Shown here: piece by piece, positions 1 through 8,901 of the stretch
Layout of the letters: every line of letters begins with the position of its first letter
How positions within the stretch are numbered: the stretch's first letter is position 1
From: JAMXLG01 sp963818925
GTDB taxonomy: Bacteria > Vulcanimicrobiota > Vulcanimicrobiia > Vulcanimicrobiales > Vulcanimicrobiaceae
Reading direction: 5' to 3'
DNA: 64,000 nucleotides
NCBI GenBank assembly: GCA_963818925.1
Contig: CAWFTN010000001.1
Location: forward strand, 3,038,001 to 3,102,000
Made by a program: the position numbers and the translations under genes
Notes under the pieces: generated by a model
What the model saw: the letters and a program-made list of their open reading frames with translations, nothing else
The model's database searches: none
Told to the model about the DNA's origin: nothing

Positions 1-1220
1 AGACGATCGAGTGGGTGCTTCACGTGCGTAACGGCGGCGACGGTCCGGCACGCCGCGTGCAGATCCTCTGCAGTCAACCCGATTCGCTCATCTACGTGCC
101 GAATTCGACGACCGTAAACGACGTGCCGATCCGCGACGTCGGTGCGCTCTCCGCTCTGGCGACGGAACGCGGCATCGTGCTCAACGACGTCGATCCGGGC
201 GTGGAAGCAACGATTCGCTTCCGCGACGTCGTGCACAATCAACTGCCCGCGGGCGAAGCGATCGTTCGAATTGCGAACGTTCGGTACGACGGCGATCGTG
301 ACGATGAAATCACTTCGAACGAGCTAAAAGTGCGCGCGGCGCCCGTCTTCGCGAACGCGATTCCGGGTCTGCCGTTCGGTTTGGACGGGATGGTCGGCCC
401 CGCATTCGGCGGCGCGACACAGCGCGCGTTGCCGGAAGATCGCTTCATGGAACTGCCGCCCGCGACGCCCGTCAACGGTGACGCACATACGCGCGGCTGG
501 CTTGCGCACAGCGACTTTCCGGCGCTCGCTCCGAGCAACGGTGGTATGGGGACCGACGCTCTGGAACCGGCAATCGTCGAAGGATCGCTTGCGGCTGAAG
601 GCGGTGTCGGCGTCGCGGTGACCTTTACGGCGGACCGGCACGCGCGCATTCTGCGCTTCTTAGATGAAGCGCGCTTTGACGGGTTGATCACGCACCTCTT
701 CGCGTTGCGCGCGTTCTTCCCGGAAGCTATCGGCGATACGCACATCAATTCCGTTGCGGCGATGCGTGACGTGCTGCGCGAAGAACTCGATCGTCTCTTC
801 ATCAAACTGCGTCTGCCGAATTACGTGATTGCACCGCGCGACATCGAAACACCGTCGATGCGCGCGACGATCGAGCGCCTGATGCATGATATTTCGACGG
901 CGCGCGGCCTGCCGTCGGAAACGCCGAACATTACGGTCATTTTGCGCGGCGCGTTCGATCCTTCGGAAATCGCCGAGTTGAGCGAGGGTCTGGCGGACGC
1001 CGAACTCGCATCGGCCTTGCCGTGGGCGATCGCGGCCCGCTTGCTGCCCGATGGAACGCCGCAGTTCGCGCATTATCGCGCGATGCTGATCGAACGTCTC
1101 GACGCATTCGTCGAGACGGATGCGAGCGAATTTCTCGACGCGCTGCAACGCCGCCGTGATATCACGCTCGATGCCGCGCTCGACGTCGTGCGCACCTCGC
1201 TTCACGCGAACGCAGTGTAG
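1..1220 (+). CDS. DUF11-repeat protein, C-terminal part (5' end outside window)
   Basis: The reading frame is open to the left edge, so the gene begins upstream; the first in-frame GTG (15) lies inside a domain and is not a real start. The first ~110 residues are a DUF11/CARDB-like beta-sandwich repeat with the typical NGGDGPA turn. A linker follows, and from about residue 210 there is a ~190-residue helical C-terminal domain. That C-terminal domain is clearly related to the end of the protein at 1684-4926 (both have LITHLFALRAFFPE-like and LFIKLRLP-like stretches). The next gene begins 3 bases after the stop. Known family: DUF11 repeats occur in surface and secreted proteins. Function of the C-terminal domain is unknown to me. 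Confidence 0.8.
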   Translation, partial: TIEWVLHVRNGGDGPARRVQILCSQPDSLIYVPNSTTVNDVPIRDVGALSALATERGIVLNDVDPGVEATIRFRDVVHNQLPAGEAIVRIANVRYDGDRDDEITSNELKVRAAPVFANAIPGLPFGLDGMVGPAFGGATQRALPEDRFMELPPATPVNGDAHTRGWLAHSDFPALAPSNGGMGTDALEPAIVEGSLAAEGGVGVAVTFTADRHARILRFLDEARFDGLITHLFALRAFFPEAIGDTHINSVAAMRDVLREELDRLFIKLRLPNYVIAPRDIETPSMRATIERLMHDISTARGLPSETPNITVILRGAFDPSEIAELSEGLADAELASALPWAIAARLLPDGTPQFAHYRAMLIERLDAFVETDASEFLDALQRRRDITLDAALDVVRTSLHANAV

Positions 1221-1223
1221 CGT

Positions 1224-1634
1224 ATGACCATCGCCGCCATCGTCATTATCATCGTGGGCATCGCGATCGGCGTATACGCATGGTTGGCGCCGCGGCGCGC
1301 GGCGACGCGCGTGCGGGTGCAGCGGCTTGAAGAACCGCTGCAGGCGACGACGGATTGGACGAACGAAGCCGGCGACGAGTTCGCGGGTCTTTCCGAATCG
1401 GCGCGTTGCGACTTGGTTTTCGCCGTCGCCGCGCTCGAAGACGAACGCTCGCAGCATCTGCTCGAACATGCCTTGAACGATCCGGCCGAGGCTGTGTCAC
1501 TCGCCGCCGCGCACGTGCTCATCTCTAGCGGCCGCCGTAGCACCGTCGCAACGTTTCTCGCGGAACATCCGGGGCGGCGCGCCGACCGGATCGCGCAGAC
1601 CCTGTCGCTTCTCGACTCGCAGCGTACCGACTAG
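1224..1634 (+). CDS. Small membrane-anchored HEAT-like protein
   Basis: 136 residues. An N-terminal hydrophobic helix (residues 2-22) is followed by a basic stretch (RRAATRVRVQR), the arrangement of a type II or N-in anchor. The rest is helical with HEAT-like repeats (SARCDLVFAVAALED, AEAVSLAAAHVLISSG). It starts 3 bases after the preceding DUF11 gene and so is probably co-translated with it. It is a size and architecture match for the gene at 4901-5233, which follows the second DUF11 gene in the same way. No enzyme motif is visible. A scaffold for the DUF11 partner is a guess from position only. Confidence 0.75.
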   Translation: MTIAAIVIIIVGIAIGVYAWLAPRRAATRVRVQRLEEPLQATTDWTNEAGDEFAGLSESARCDLVFAVAALEDERSQHLLEHALNDPAEAVSLAAAHVLISSGRRSTVATFLAEHPGRRADRIAQTLSLLDSQRTD

Positions 1635-1683
1635 GCGCGCGCCAACATAGGTCGGGGCGCCACTTGAAGGGAAAGGATTGCCC

Positions 1684-4600
1684 GTGGCCTCAACGTCGTT
1701 GACCGGCATTTTTGCCCCGGGCTCTCCCGCATTGGTCGAGAGCCTTCGGACGTTGGTATTGGACCCCGCACGGAGCGTCGTTCCGGGCGAAACGATCCGC
1801 GCGACGTTCAGCTTTTCGAATCTCGGCGGCGCCGCCGCAACCGGCGTGCGCGTGCGTTTCGCGCATCCGCAAGGCTGCGAGCATGTTGACGGTGGCGATC
1901 TGGTCGATGATGCGCCGCTCGAAGGCGACGCCGGTTTCATCGATCCCAACGGCGCCTCGATTCCTGACCTCGAACCGAACGCGCAGCGGCGCGTGACGTG
2001 CACGTTCCGCGTCAATGACACGATCGAAGACGGAACAGATCTCGTCTTCCAAGCGGCGCTCGTCACCGATCAAACGCCGCTCGTAGGTTCGAATATCGAG
2101 CGGGTCGCGGTGCGAAGCCGTCCGGAACTGCAGAACAGTTCGACGCTCGTTACGCTCTCGGCGCCCGCGCAGCCGCATCCGGGCGATGTGATTTCGATTC
2201 GCGCGACTGTTCGCAATACCGGCGCGTCGAGTGCGCACGATGTGATCGTCATTCTTCCGGCGCCGGCACACACGACATACATCGCGCGCAGCGCGCGCGT
2301 CGACGGCCGTCTCGTCGCGGGCGTTGAAGGCGAAGCGTTCGATTACGATAGCGAGACGGTCGTGAGCGAGCGTCTCGCGCCCGGACAGTCCGTGCTCGTC
2401 GAATATCAGGCACAGATCGATTCGCCGCTCGCGGACGGCACGCGCATCAAGGCCTCCGGCACCGCCGGTTCGCTTGAATCCGCGGAGTTCGTGCTTTCGT
2501 CCGCTGAGATCGTCGTCGTGTCGCCGGTCGATTTCGATGGTGAAGATACCGCGCTGACGGTTCTGTGCGATGATGCCGTGACGCCGGGCATGCGCGTTCC
2601 GATGATTTTGCGCGCGATGAACAACGGCACCGGCATTGCGCAGCGCGTGCAGATGACGTTCGCGCTCCCGGCCGGATTGATTTACGCACCGGGCTCCGCG
2701 CACATGGACGGACAACCCGTGAGCGACGAATCGATTCCCAATCTCACGTTTTCACTCGGTTCGCTTCCCGCGGGGCGCATGGCGGAAGTCGGTATTGCGG
2801 CAACCGTTGCGGTACCGGCCGCCGGGCAAACCGTGTTGCCGATCGATGCGTCGTTGCGATGGAAGGGCGGCGAGCGTTCCTTCTCGCGCCGACTAGCAGT
2901 TCGCGTTGCGCCGCGGTTCAGCCGCGCGCGCAATTTTGTTGCCGCAAATCAAGGCGTCGCGCAAGCACGTGACGAGGTGACGTTCGACGTTCACGTCTAC
3001 AACGACGGAACGGCGGCGGAATCTGAAGTGCGGCTGCGCCTCGTTCCGGGTTTGTATCTTACCGACGTTCGTGTGAGCGAAGGCGGCGCTGAACCGTGGC
3101 TCTATACGGGACCCGTTGAGCTCGGCGTCGTCGTTCCGCATCAGGAACGCATCTTCACCGTGCATGCGGTGATCGCATCGAAAGTTCCCGATCGTTCGAC
3201 TGCATCGCTCGGCGTCGTGTTGGAACATGCCGACGGCGCCGTCGATCTCGGCACCGCATCGATCGTCGTCCGTTCGCGTGCGAGCGTCGATCTCGTCGAG
3301 TGGGAGTTGGAATCGCACGAACCGCTGCGTCCGAATCGAACCGTCGATCTCATCCTTCGCGTGCATAACAGCGGCTCCGATGTCTTGCGCGATGCGCGCT
3401 TATCGCTGACGTTACCGCCCGATCTCGTCGTCGAACGCGCGGTCGATGCGCGGCGCGACCGTGACGGTCTTGCCTTTGCGGACGTTCCGGCTGAAAGCAC
3501 GCACACGGCGCGCTTGACGCTGCGCTTGCTGCGCGCGGTCAGCGCAAATCGGACGCTGGCACTCGAGGGGTCGCTGCAAGGCAAAGGCATTAGTCCGGTG
3601 CGGTTTCCAGCGCTCGATATTGCGACGCACGCGGAAGCGCAATTCGCGCAGAGCGCGCAACTCCTCGCGATTCCTTCGGAAGTCGTCAACGCGGGCGAGC
3701 GCTTGTACTACGAAGTGCGTCTGCGTAACGACGGTGACGGTCCAGCGGAACGGTTGGCGATGCGCGTCGTGCCGACGAATCTTGCGGTCTACGTTCCCTC
3801 GTCGACAACGATCAACGGCATGCCGATCAACGACGATGCCGGCGCATCGCAGCTGTGGTCAGCGCGCGGCCTCGTGCTTGCCGATGTGAATCCGCAAGTC
3901 GAGTTGCGCGTGCGCTGGGAGATGATGGTGATGTCGCCGCTTGCGGCCGGCACGTCGCTCGATACACGTGCGGTCTTCGAATGGGGCGAGGGCACAACGT
4001 TCGCTGTCGCCGCGCCGACGGTTCGCGTGCAAGCGCAACCTTCGCTGAGCGAATCGGTCGCGGGAACTGCGCTTTCCATCGCGCGCATTTTCCCGGTCGA
4101 AGCGCCTGCGTACGAACCGCCGCCGTTACCGGAGCCCGAACCGCAACTGCAACCGCGCCCGGAAGTCGTCGAAGAACAGCCGCCGCGCGCAATTGCGGAG
4201 ATCGTCGCTGCGCACACCGACGCGCTCGCGCCTGCGTCGGCAGCGCCGGAAGAACTTCCGACGCCGGTGCTCTACGTCGATTTCACGCCGGAACGCCTCG
4301 GTCATACATTGCGCATGCTCGAACGCAGCGATACCGCCGGCGGTTTGATTCAGCATCTCTTTGCGATGCGGATGTTCTTTCCGGAGTCAGTCGTCGACGG
4401 GCAGCCGCAACTCAACGCAACGTTTGCGTCGGCGACTCGCGCGATGCGCGGTCCGCTCGAGAAGCTTTTCGTTCGCTTGCGGATGCCGCGCTTGCAGGTC
4501 ACGGGCAAGGATCTCGAAGATCGCGAGAGCCGCGATGCGCTGATCAATCTCGTTAACGAACTGATCTTTGCGCCGCCGGGCCGCCCGAAGCGGGCGCCGG

Positions 4601-4926
4601 AAGGCACTATTCGTATCGAAGGCAGCGTGGAGCTCGACGTCGTTCGATCCCTCTTGCCCGAATTGGAAACCGTGCCCGTCGGCGCGGTCACGCCGTGGTT
4701 GATCAACGCGCAGCTCTTGGGTACGACGATTTTCAATGATGGGAATCGGTCGGATTCACTCGAGCACTATCGCGCGGAGCTGCTCAATGTGTTGACGGTG
4801 CTCAACGAGTTGCCGATCGAAGAGTTCCATCGCGTATTGACCTCCAGCGTCAATCGCACGCTCGACGAAGCGCTCGCCCAGGTCATCGAAGCGCTGCGCG
4901 GTGCAGCGCACATTGCTGTCGAGTAA
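1684..4926 (+). CDS. Large multi-repeat DUF11 protein
   Basis: About 1080 residues. I prefer the GTG at 1684, six bases after an AAGGA at 1673-1677; the TTG at 1678 abuts the Shine-Dalgarno. Roughly six beta-sandwich DUF11 repeats (about 20-130, 150-280, 290-400, 415-520, 530-650, 660-775) each carry an NxGxxxAxxV-type signature. A Pro/Glu-rich linker (about 800-850) and a ~220-residue helical C-terminal domain follow. The last repeat plus this domain match the partial gene at 1-1220. No signal peptide or membrane segment is visible, unusual for DUF11 proteins, which are normally exported. The stop overlaps the next small gene. Function unknown. Confidence 0.8.
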   Translation: MASTSLTGIFAPGSPALVESLRTLVLDPARSVVPGETIRATFSFSNLGGAAATGVRVRFAHPQGCEHVDGGDLVDDAPLEGDAGFIDPNGASIPDLEPNAQRRVTCTFRVNDTIEDGTDLVFQAALVTDQTPLVGSNIERVAVRSRPELQNSSTLVTLSAPAQPHPGDVISIRATVRNTGASSAHDVIVILPAPAHTTYIARSARVDGRLVAGVEGEAFDYDSETVVSERLAPGQSVLVEYQAQIDSPLADGTRIKASGTAGSLESAEFVLSSAEIVVVSPVDFDGEDTALTVLCDDAVTPGMRVPMILRAMNNGTGIAQRVQMTFALPAGLIYAPGSAHMDGQPVSDESIPNLTFSLGSLPAGRMAEVGIAATVAVPAAGQTVLPIDASLRWKGGERSFSRRLAVRVAPRFSRARNFVAANQGVAQARDEVTFDVHVYNDGTAAESEVRLRLVPGLYLTDVRVSEGGAEPWLYTGPVELGVVVPHQERIFTVHAVIASKVPDRSTASLGVVLEHADGAVDLGTASIVVRSRASVDLVEWELESHEPLRPNRTVDLILRVHNSGSDVLRDARLSLTLPPDLVVERAVDARRDRDGLAFADVPAESTHTARLTLRLLRAVSANRTLALEGSLQGKGISPVRFPALDIATHAEAQFAQSAQLLAIPSEVVNAGERLYYEVRLRNDGDGPAERLAMRVVPTNLAVYVPSSTTINGMPINDDAGASQLWSARGLVLADVNPQVELRVRWEMMVMSPLAAGTSLDTRAVFEWGEGTTFAVAAPTVRVQAQPSLSESVAGTALSIARIFPVEAPAYEPPPLPEPEPQLQPRPEVVEEQPPRAIAEIVAAHTDALAPASAAPEELPTPVLYVDFTPERLGHTLRMLERSDTAGGLIQHLFAMRMFFPESVVDGQPQLNATFASATRAMRGPLEKLFVRLRMPRLQVTGKDLEDRESRDALINLVNELIFAPPGRPKRAPEGTIRIEGSVELDVVRSLLPELETVPVGAVTPWLINAQLLGTTIFNDGNRSDSLEHYRAELLNVLTVLNELPIEEFHRVLTSSVNRTLDEALAQVIEALRGAAHIAVE

Positions 4927-5233
4927 CGCGCTCGCAAACGTCTTCCTCGCGCTCTTCCTAGTCGGCGCGCTGTTATTCGTCCTCGGTACGATGCTGAGAC
5001 GCGAACGTGAAGCGCGCACAATCGAAGCACAACCGCCGGCGGCGCGAACACAACCCGAGCCCGTCCTCGATGTCGCAGGCCGCCTCGATCTGATCGAACG
5101 CCTCGTCATGGTCGGTCAACCATGGTGCATCGAACAACTGGACACCATCCGCCGCGAAGACCCCGAAGAATCCGTCCGCGAAGCCGCCGACGCCGCCCTA
5201 ATGGTGATCGGCGCACGCAATCTGTCATCCTGA
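4901..5233 (+). CDS. Small membrane-anchored HEAT-like protein, second copy
   Basis: 110 residues. GTG at 4901 overlaps the end of the DUF11 gene by 26 bases (alternatives TTG 4913, CTG 4916), suggesting translational coupling. A strong membrane helix (ALANVFLALFLVGALLFVLG) is followed by a basic stop (RREREAR), then helical HEAT-like sequence (LIERLVMVGQPWCIEQLDTI, ESVREAADAALMVIGA). It is organised like the protein at 1224-1634. Its stop codon (5231-5233) lies inside a REP-like repeat, so the last residues are encoded by that repeat and the original C-terminus may have been altered. Confidence 0.72.
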   Translation: MQRTLLSSNALANVFLALFLVGALLFVLGTMLRREREARTIEAQPPAARTQPEPVLDVAGRLDLIERLVMVGQPWCIEQLDTIRREDPEESVREAADAALMVIGARNLSS

Positions 5234-5246
5234 GCCTGTCGAACGA
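5223..5246. repeat. REP-like 24-nt repeat, copy 1
   Basis: The sequence starting TGTCATCCTGAGCCTGTCGA matches, allowing a few substitutions, two further copies in this window at 40274-40296 (same orientation) and 40456-40479 (opposite). Repeats of this kind are scattered through many bacterial genomes and produce 'SLSKG' or 'RHAQDD' peptides when they fall in genes. This copy provides the stop codon of the small gene on its left and ends directly before the stop of the DUF5916 gene on the other strand. Confidence 0.7.
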
Positions 5247-7406
5247 TTACCCGTTGCGGTTGCCGACTTTGAAGAGATATTTTATGACGAGTCGATCGAT
5301 GGTTTGATTTGCGGCGGGTGTGCCGAAGCTGATATACAATTCGTTGCCGGTGTCGTAGAGGCGGTGTAGGCTTCCCGAGAAGTTTGAGCCCGGCGATGCG
5401 AAGCCGCCGGTTCCTGAAATCGTGCGATATCCGAGCGAGAGTGTCGTGTCGTGATCGACGGACCATCCGAATGAAATCCGTCGCAGCCATTGGCTATCGA
5501 TTGCACCGACGTACATTTTTTCGATCGTTCCGTCGTACTCGAGCGAGACGTTGAACCGGCCGCCGAGCGGACGCGTTGCTGTCGACGTGAACTGCTGCAA
5601 ATAGTAATCGCCGAACGGACCCCAGGAATACTGAACGAACGTCGGCGACGGCGAGCTTTGTTTGTATCCAAGGCCGATCGACGTTTGATCGTACCGGCCA
5701 TCAACGGGATCCTGATACGACGGATAACCGGTTTGCACAACGTCGTTGTACGTGCGCAGTTCTTCTTGAACGGTCGCAAGCGCGATGCTAAAGTCGTTCG
5801 CTAAATCGGCGTTGGCGTTTATGCCCATGTCGGCTTTATGTACGTGGCCCGATTCGTCGAAATAGCGATCGGCGAAAAGATACACATTGCCGTCGCGGAT
5901 TCCCGAGCCCGGCGGCCCCGCGCCGAAGAGACTGTACGTGCCGATCAATCCGCGAATGTCGCTTATCTGCGTGTAACCGTCGATTGGATTGTACTCGGGC
6001 CCGATGTCGCGGAAACCGATCAGCGCTTCGTGCGTCGGCCCTTGGTGATCGATGAAGCCGTATGTGCTCAGCGCGCGAGACGTGTCGGTGATCAGCGTTC
6101 CCACTTCCTGTTCGTGGAAGAGGGCGCCGACCCAACCCGTGCGAAGATCGCGCGCCTCGGTGCCGAACTCCACCGTACTGTCATGAACGCCGCCGTGATT
6201 GGCAATGACGCCGTTGGTCCAATATGCGAACGTGCGTCCCGGCAACACGTGCTTCCAGCCGAACGCCATGTCGTCGAACGGCTGCTCGTTCTGATCGTCG
6301 GTTCCGCGCGCTTCCAGTAGCCCGAGTGACTCGTACTTTCCGTACGTGCCTTCGAGCTTGAATCCGCGATCGAACGTTCCGATCGACGGCGAATAGAAGA
6401 CAAGGTTGGGAGCTTCGTTGACCGCGAGCGCCGTTGCCGAGTTATTGATGTAGTTTGCGCCTTGCGCGAAAAACGGACGGTATTCGGTGAGGCTGCGCGG
6501 GAAGACTTGCGGCGTGATCGTGAGCTGATCCGCGTCGACGTTTGAGAAATCGGGATTGAGCGCGGCAACGAACGACATCGTTCCGGTCAGCGGATAGATG
6601 AGATCGAGCCCCGCCGGACGCGGATTCTTCGTGATTTCTTGGCCCGCAGGCGTGACGAACACGTCGCGCTGCCCGCCGGAACTACTGAGCGCATAGAGAT
6701 CGACCGTAGGGTCCGGTCGCATCTTGATGTGATCCATTCGCAGGTCTCGCGCGGTGGGCCAATACCGCGCGTCGGCCAAATCGGGGAATCCGCTTCCAAA
6801 GTCCATCTGCGGGTTATAACCCCACGACAGCCGCTGCGTTCCTTGCGCGACGTAGCGGACGAAATTGATGCGCCACGACTGCGAATGCGACGACGGCAGC
6901 CGCATGATACCGAACGGAATAATGAACATCGCCGTCCAGCGCCCGCCGGTAATGCGCGCGGCGCCGCGCCAGTGCGGCGTGTATCGCGCGCTCTCGCTCG
7001 CCTGCTGAAATCGTGTTCCGAGCGGCGTCAGTTCGAAATAATACGACCGGTCGGCGTTCCCCGTTGGGTCGATGCCGATGCCGACGTAGTCGTCGCTGCC
7101 GAACCCGATGTTGTTCGTGCGCGCCGTGGCGGTAATCGGCGCAGACTGGTCGCACCAAAAGCCGACGTAGACGTTGGCGTCGTCATAGACGAACGCTGCG
7201 CGTGTTACCGCGCTTGCCGGTCGACGCGTCACGACATTCGTGAAACCCGTAAATCGAGTTGCCGATTGCCAACGTGGATCGGAGAGCGTCGCATCGAGCG
7301 CCATCGGAGACGAGATGCGTGCGACTGCGACGTTCTCAGACGTTGCAACGGCTAATGCAAAGCGCGGGATAGCAGCAAGCGCGAGCGCGATGAGCACCGT
7401 ACGCAT
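5247..7406 (-). CDS. DUF5916 outer-membrane barrel protein with CBM9-like domain
   Basis: 719 residues. An N-terminal signal peptide (MRTVLIALALAAIPRFALAV) is followed by a CBM9-like beta-sandwich (about 30-200: DATLSDPRWQSA, AAFVYDDANVYVGFWC). The remainder is rich in alternating polar/aromatic strands typical of a membrane beta-barrel (DUF5916). The family is found in diderms; substrate and role are not established. Starts at ATG 7406, divergent from the winged-helix/TPR regulator with 74 bases between, so the two may be functionally linked. Ends at the REP-like repeat. Confidence 0.75.
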   Translation of the reverse strand: MRTVLIALALAAIPRFALAVATSENVAVARISSPMALDATLSDPRWQSATRFTGFTNVVTRRPASAVTRAAFVYDDANVYVGFWCDQSAPITATARTNNIGFGSDDYVGIGIDPTGNADRSYYFELTPLGTRFQQASESARYTPHWRGAARITGGRWTAMFIIPFGIMRLPSSHSQSWRINFVRYVAQGTQRLSWGYNPQMDFGSGFPDLADARYWPTARDLRMDHIKMRPDPTVDLYALSSSGGQRDVFVTPAGQEITKNPRPAGLDLIYPLTGTMSFVAALNPDFSNVDADQLTITPQVFPRSLTEYRPFFAQGANYINNSATALAVNEAPNLVFYSPSIGTFDRGFKLEGTYGKYESLGLLEARGTDDQNEQPFDDMAFGWKHVLPGRTFAYWTNGVIANHGGVHDSTVEFGTEARDLRTGWVGALFHEQEVGTLITDTSRALSTYGFIDHQGPTHEALIGFRDIGPEYNPIDGYTQISDIRGLIGTYSLFGAGPPGSGIRDGNVYLFADRYFDESGHVHKADMGINANADLANDFSIALATVQEELRTYNDVVQTGYPSYQDPVDGRYDQTSIGLGYKQSSPSPTFVQYSWGPFGDYYLQQFTSTATRPLGGRFNVSLEYDGTIEKMYVGAIDSQWLRRISFGWSVDHDTTLSLGYRTISGTGGFASPGSNFSGSLHRLYDTGNELYISFGTPAANQTIDRLVIKYLFKVGNRNG

Positions 7407-7465
7407 GCGCCCACTCTAGCCACCGAAAACGCTAAAAATCCTCAAGAAAACCTCACGCGCTGCGG

Positions 7466-7471
7466 TACACT
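7466..7471 (+). promoter_or_regulatory. Possible -10 element (TACACT) of the regulator gene
   Basis: TACACT lies nine bases before the ATG at 7481; the expected transcription start would fall within a few bases of the ATG, giving a very short or no leader. No convincing -35 box is seen 17 bases upstream. Similar spacing occurs at 25238 and 47890. Confidence 0.35.
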
Positions 7472-7480
7472 AACATCAGT

Positions 7481-8896
7481 ATGGGCTCAACGTCGCCGAG
7501 ACCGCAGCGCCCCCTTGCATTCGACCGTTACGTCCTCGTCCCATCAACTCGCCAGTTGCTACGGGATGGAAAATCAATTCCGCTCGCACCGAAGGCGTAC
7601 GACTTGCTCGCGATCCTCGTCTCGCAAGGCGGGTCTGCTATTACGCGTGACGCGCTGTACGAAAAACTGTGGCCCGACGGGTTCGTCGAGGACGGCAATC
7701 TGACGCAGAACATTTATGTGCTGCGCCGCACGTTGGACCCGAACGGCAATGGCCGCCGGTTCATTCAAACACTGCCCCGTCACGGATACCGTTTTGCGCT
7801 CGACGTTCGCCCGGTGGACTACGTGAACGGCAAGCCAAGCAAAGCCATTCACCGCGTGTGGTGGGAGAGTGCCGTCGCCGCGCTGTTGATCTTCGGCGTC
7901 CTCGTCATCGGCGGATCGACGGCGGAGCGATCGTTGTGTCCGCTGCCGGCCGACGCTTCAACCGCCTACGCGCTTGGGATGTATCACTTCAACATGCGTA
8001 CGCCGAGTGAGATGCGGCGCGCGCTCGTCTCGTTCGGAGAAACGATCCGCGATGCGCCGTACAGTGCATTCGGTTATGCGGGAATGGCCGGCGTGTACGC
8101 GATCGACGCGCAAGATTATGATATGGGATCACCGGCGGCGAATAATTATATTCGTCTCGCCGAGCATTATCGCGACGAGGCGCTCAAACGCGATCCGAAC
8201 AGCGCAGAAGCGCATCGTGTTTCAGGTTTTCTCGCGTATCAGTTCTTTGAGAACAAGACCGAGGCGGAGCGGGAGTTTCGTCTTGCATTAGCCGTGAAAC
8301 CGGACGATTCCGAGACCCATCACTGGCACGCGTCGTTCTTGTTCGCTCAAGGGGAACTCGCTGCCGCAACGTCGGAGTGGGAGCTGGCGCATCGGCTTGA
8401 ACCCACGGGCGAAGTGTTTTCGCGTTGGCTCGGCATTGCATATGTATACGACCGGCGGCCGAACGATGCAATACGCGTTCTTTCCGAAACGATCGGCCTT
8501 CAGCCGACCGACCATGAAGCATGGATGCAGCTCGCATCCGCTTTTGCGGCTCGCGGCGACACACGCCACGCGGTTGCGGCGCTCGAACACGTTCGCCGGT
8601 TCGTGCCGCACAAACAGTCGTATGTGATGCTGCAAGAAGCGCTCATGCGAGTTGCTGCGCATCACGGCGTTGCCGATGCCGGCACGATTAGGGAAGTCGA
8701 TCGCCTCTCGACGGAACATCGCGTGGGATCGTGGGATGCCGCGGTGTTTTTCGCCGCTGCCGGGGACACGAATCGCGCGATCGCGCTGCTACAACGTGGG
8801 CGGCCGAAAGCGATGATCGACATTTCAATGCTGCACTACGATCCGCACTTCGACCGCTTACGTTCCGACCCGCGCTTCCAACGCATCTTCGAATAA
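7481..8896 (+). CDS. CadC/ToxR-like transmembrane winged-helix regulator with TPR repeats
   Basis: 471 residues. Residues ~10-105 are an OmpR/PhoB-type winged helix (LAPKAYDLLAILVSQ, NLTQNIYVLRRTLDPNGNGRRFIQTLPRHGYRF), a DNA-binding fold. A single membrane helix follows (~126-145: AVAALLIFGVLVIGGS), then TPR-like helical repeats to the end (e.g. SAEAHRVSGFLAYQFF, DHEAWMQLASAFAARGD). This is the layout of one-component regulators that sense outside or periplasmic signals and bind DNA from the membrane. No Shine-Dalgarno is visible. Its divergent neighbour, the DUF5916 barrel protein, is the likeliest target, by position only. Confidence 0.8.
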   Translation: MGSTSPRPQRPLAFDRYVLVPSTRQLLRDGKSIPLAPKAYDLLAILVSQGGSAITRDALYEKLWPDGFVEDGNLTQNIYVLRRTLDPNGNGRRFIQTLPRHGYRFALDVRPVDYVNGKPSKAIHRVWWESAVAALLIFGVLVIGGSTAERSLCPLPADASTAYALGMYHFNMRTPSEMRRALVSFGETIRDAPYSAFGYAGMAGVYAIDAQDYDMGSPAANNYIRLAEHYRDEALKRDPNSAEAHRVSGFLAYQFFENKTEAEREFRLALAVKPDDSETHHWHASFLFAQGELAAATSEWELAHRLEPTGEVFSRWLGIAYVYDRRPNDAIRVLSETIGLQPTDHEAWMQLASAFAARGDTRHAVAALEHVRRFVPHKQSYVMLQEALMRVAAHHGVADAGTIREVDRLSTEHRVGSWDAAVFFAAAGDTNRAIALLQRGRPKAMIDISMLHYDPHFDRLRSDPRFQRIFE

Positions 8897-8901
8897 AACC
8901 A

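Noticed and set aside
239..1469. Long minus-strand open frames opposite the DUF11 gene
   Set aside because: They are low-complexity Arg/Ser/Ala-rich translations of the GC-rich complementary strand, with no family motif, and overlap a well-supported coding sequence.
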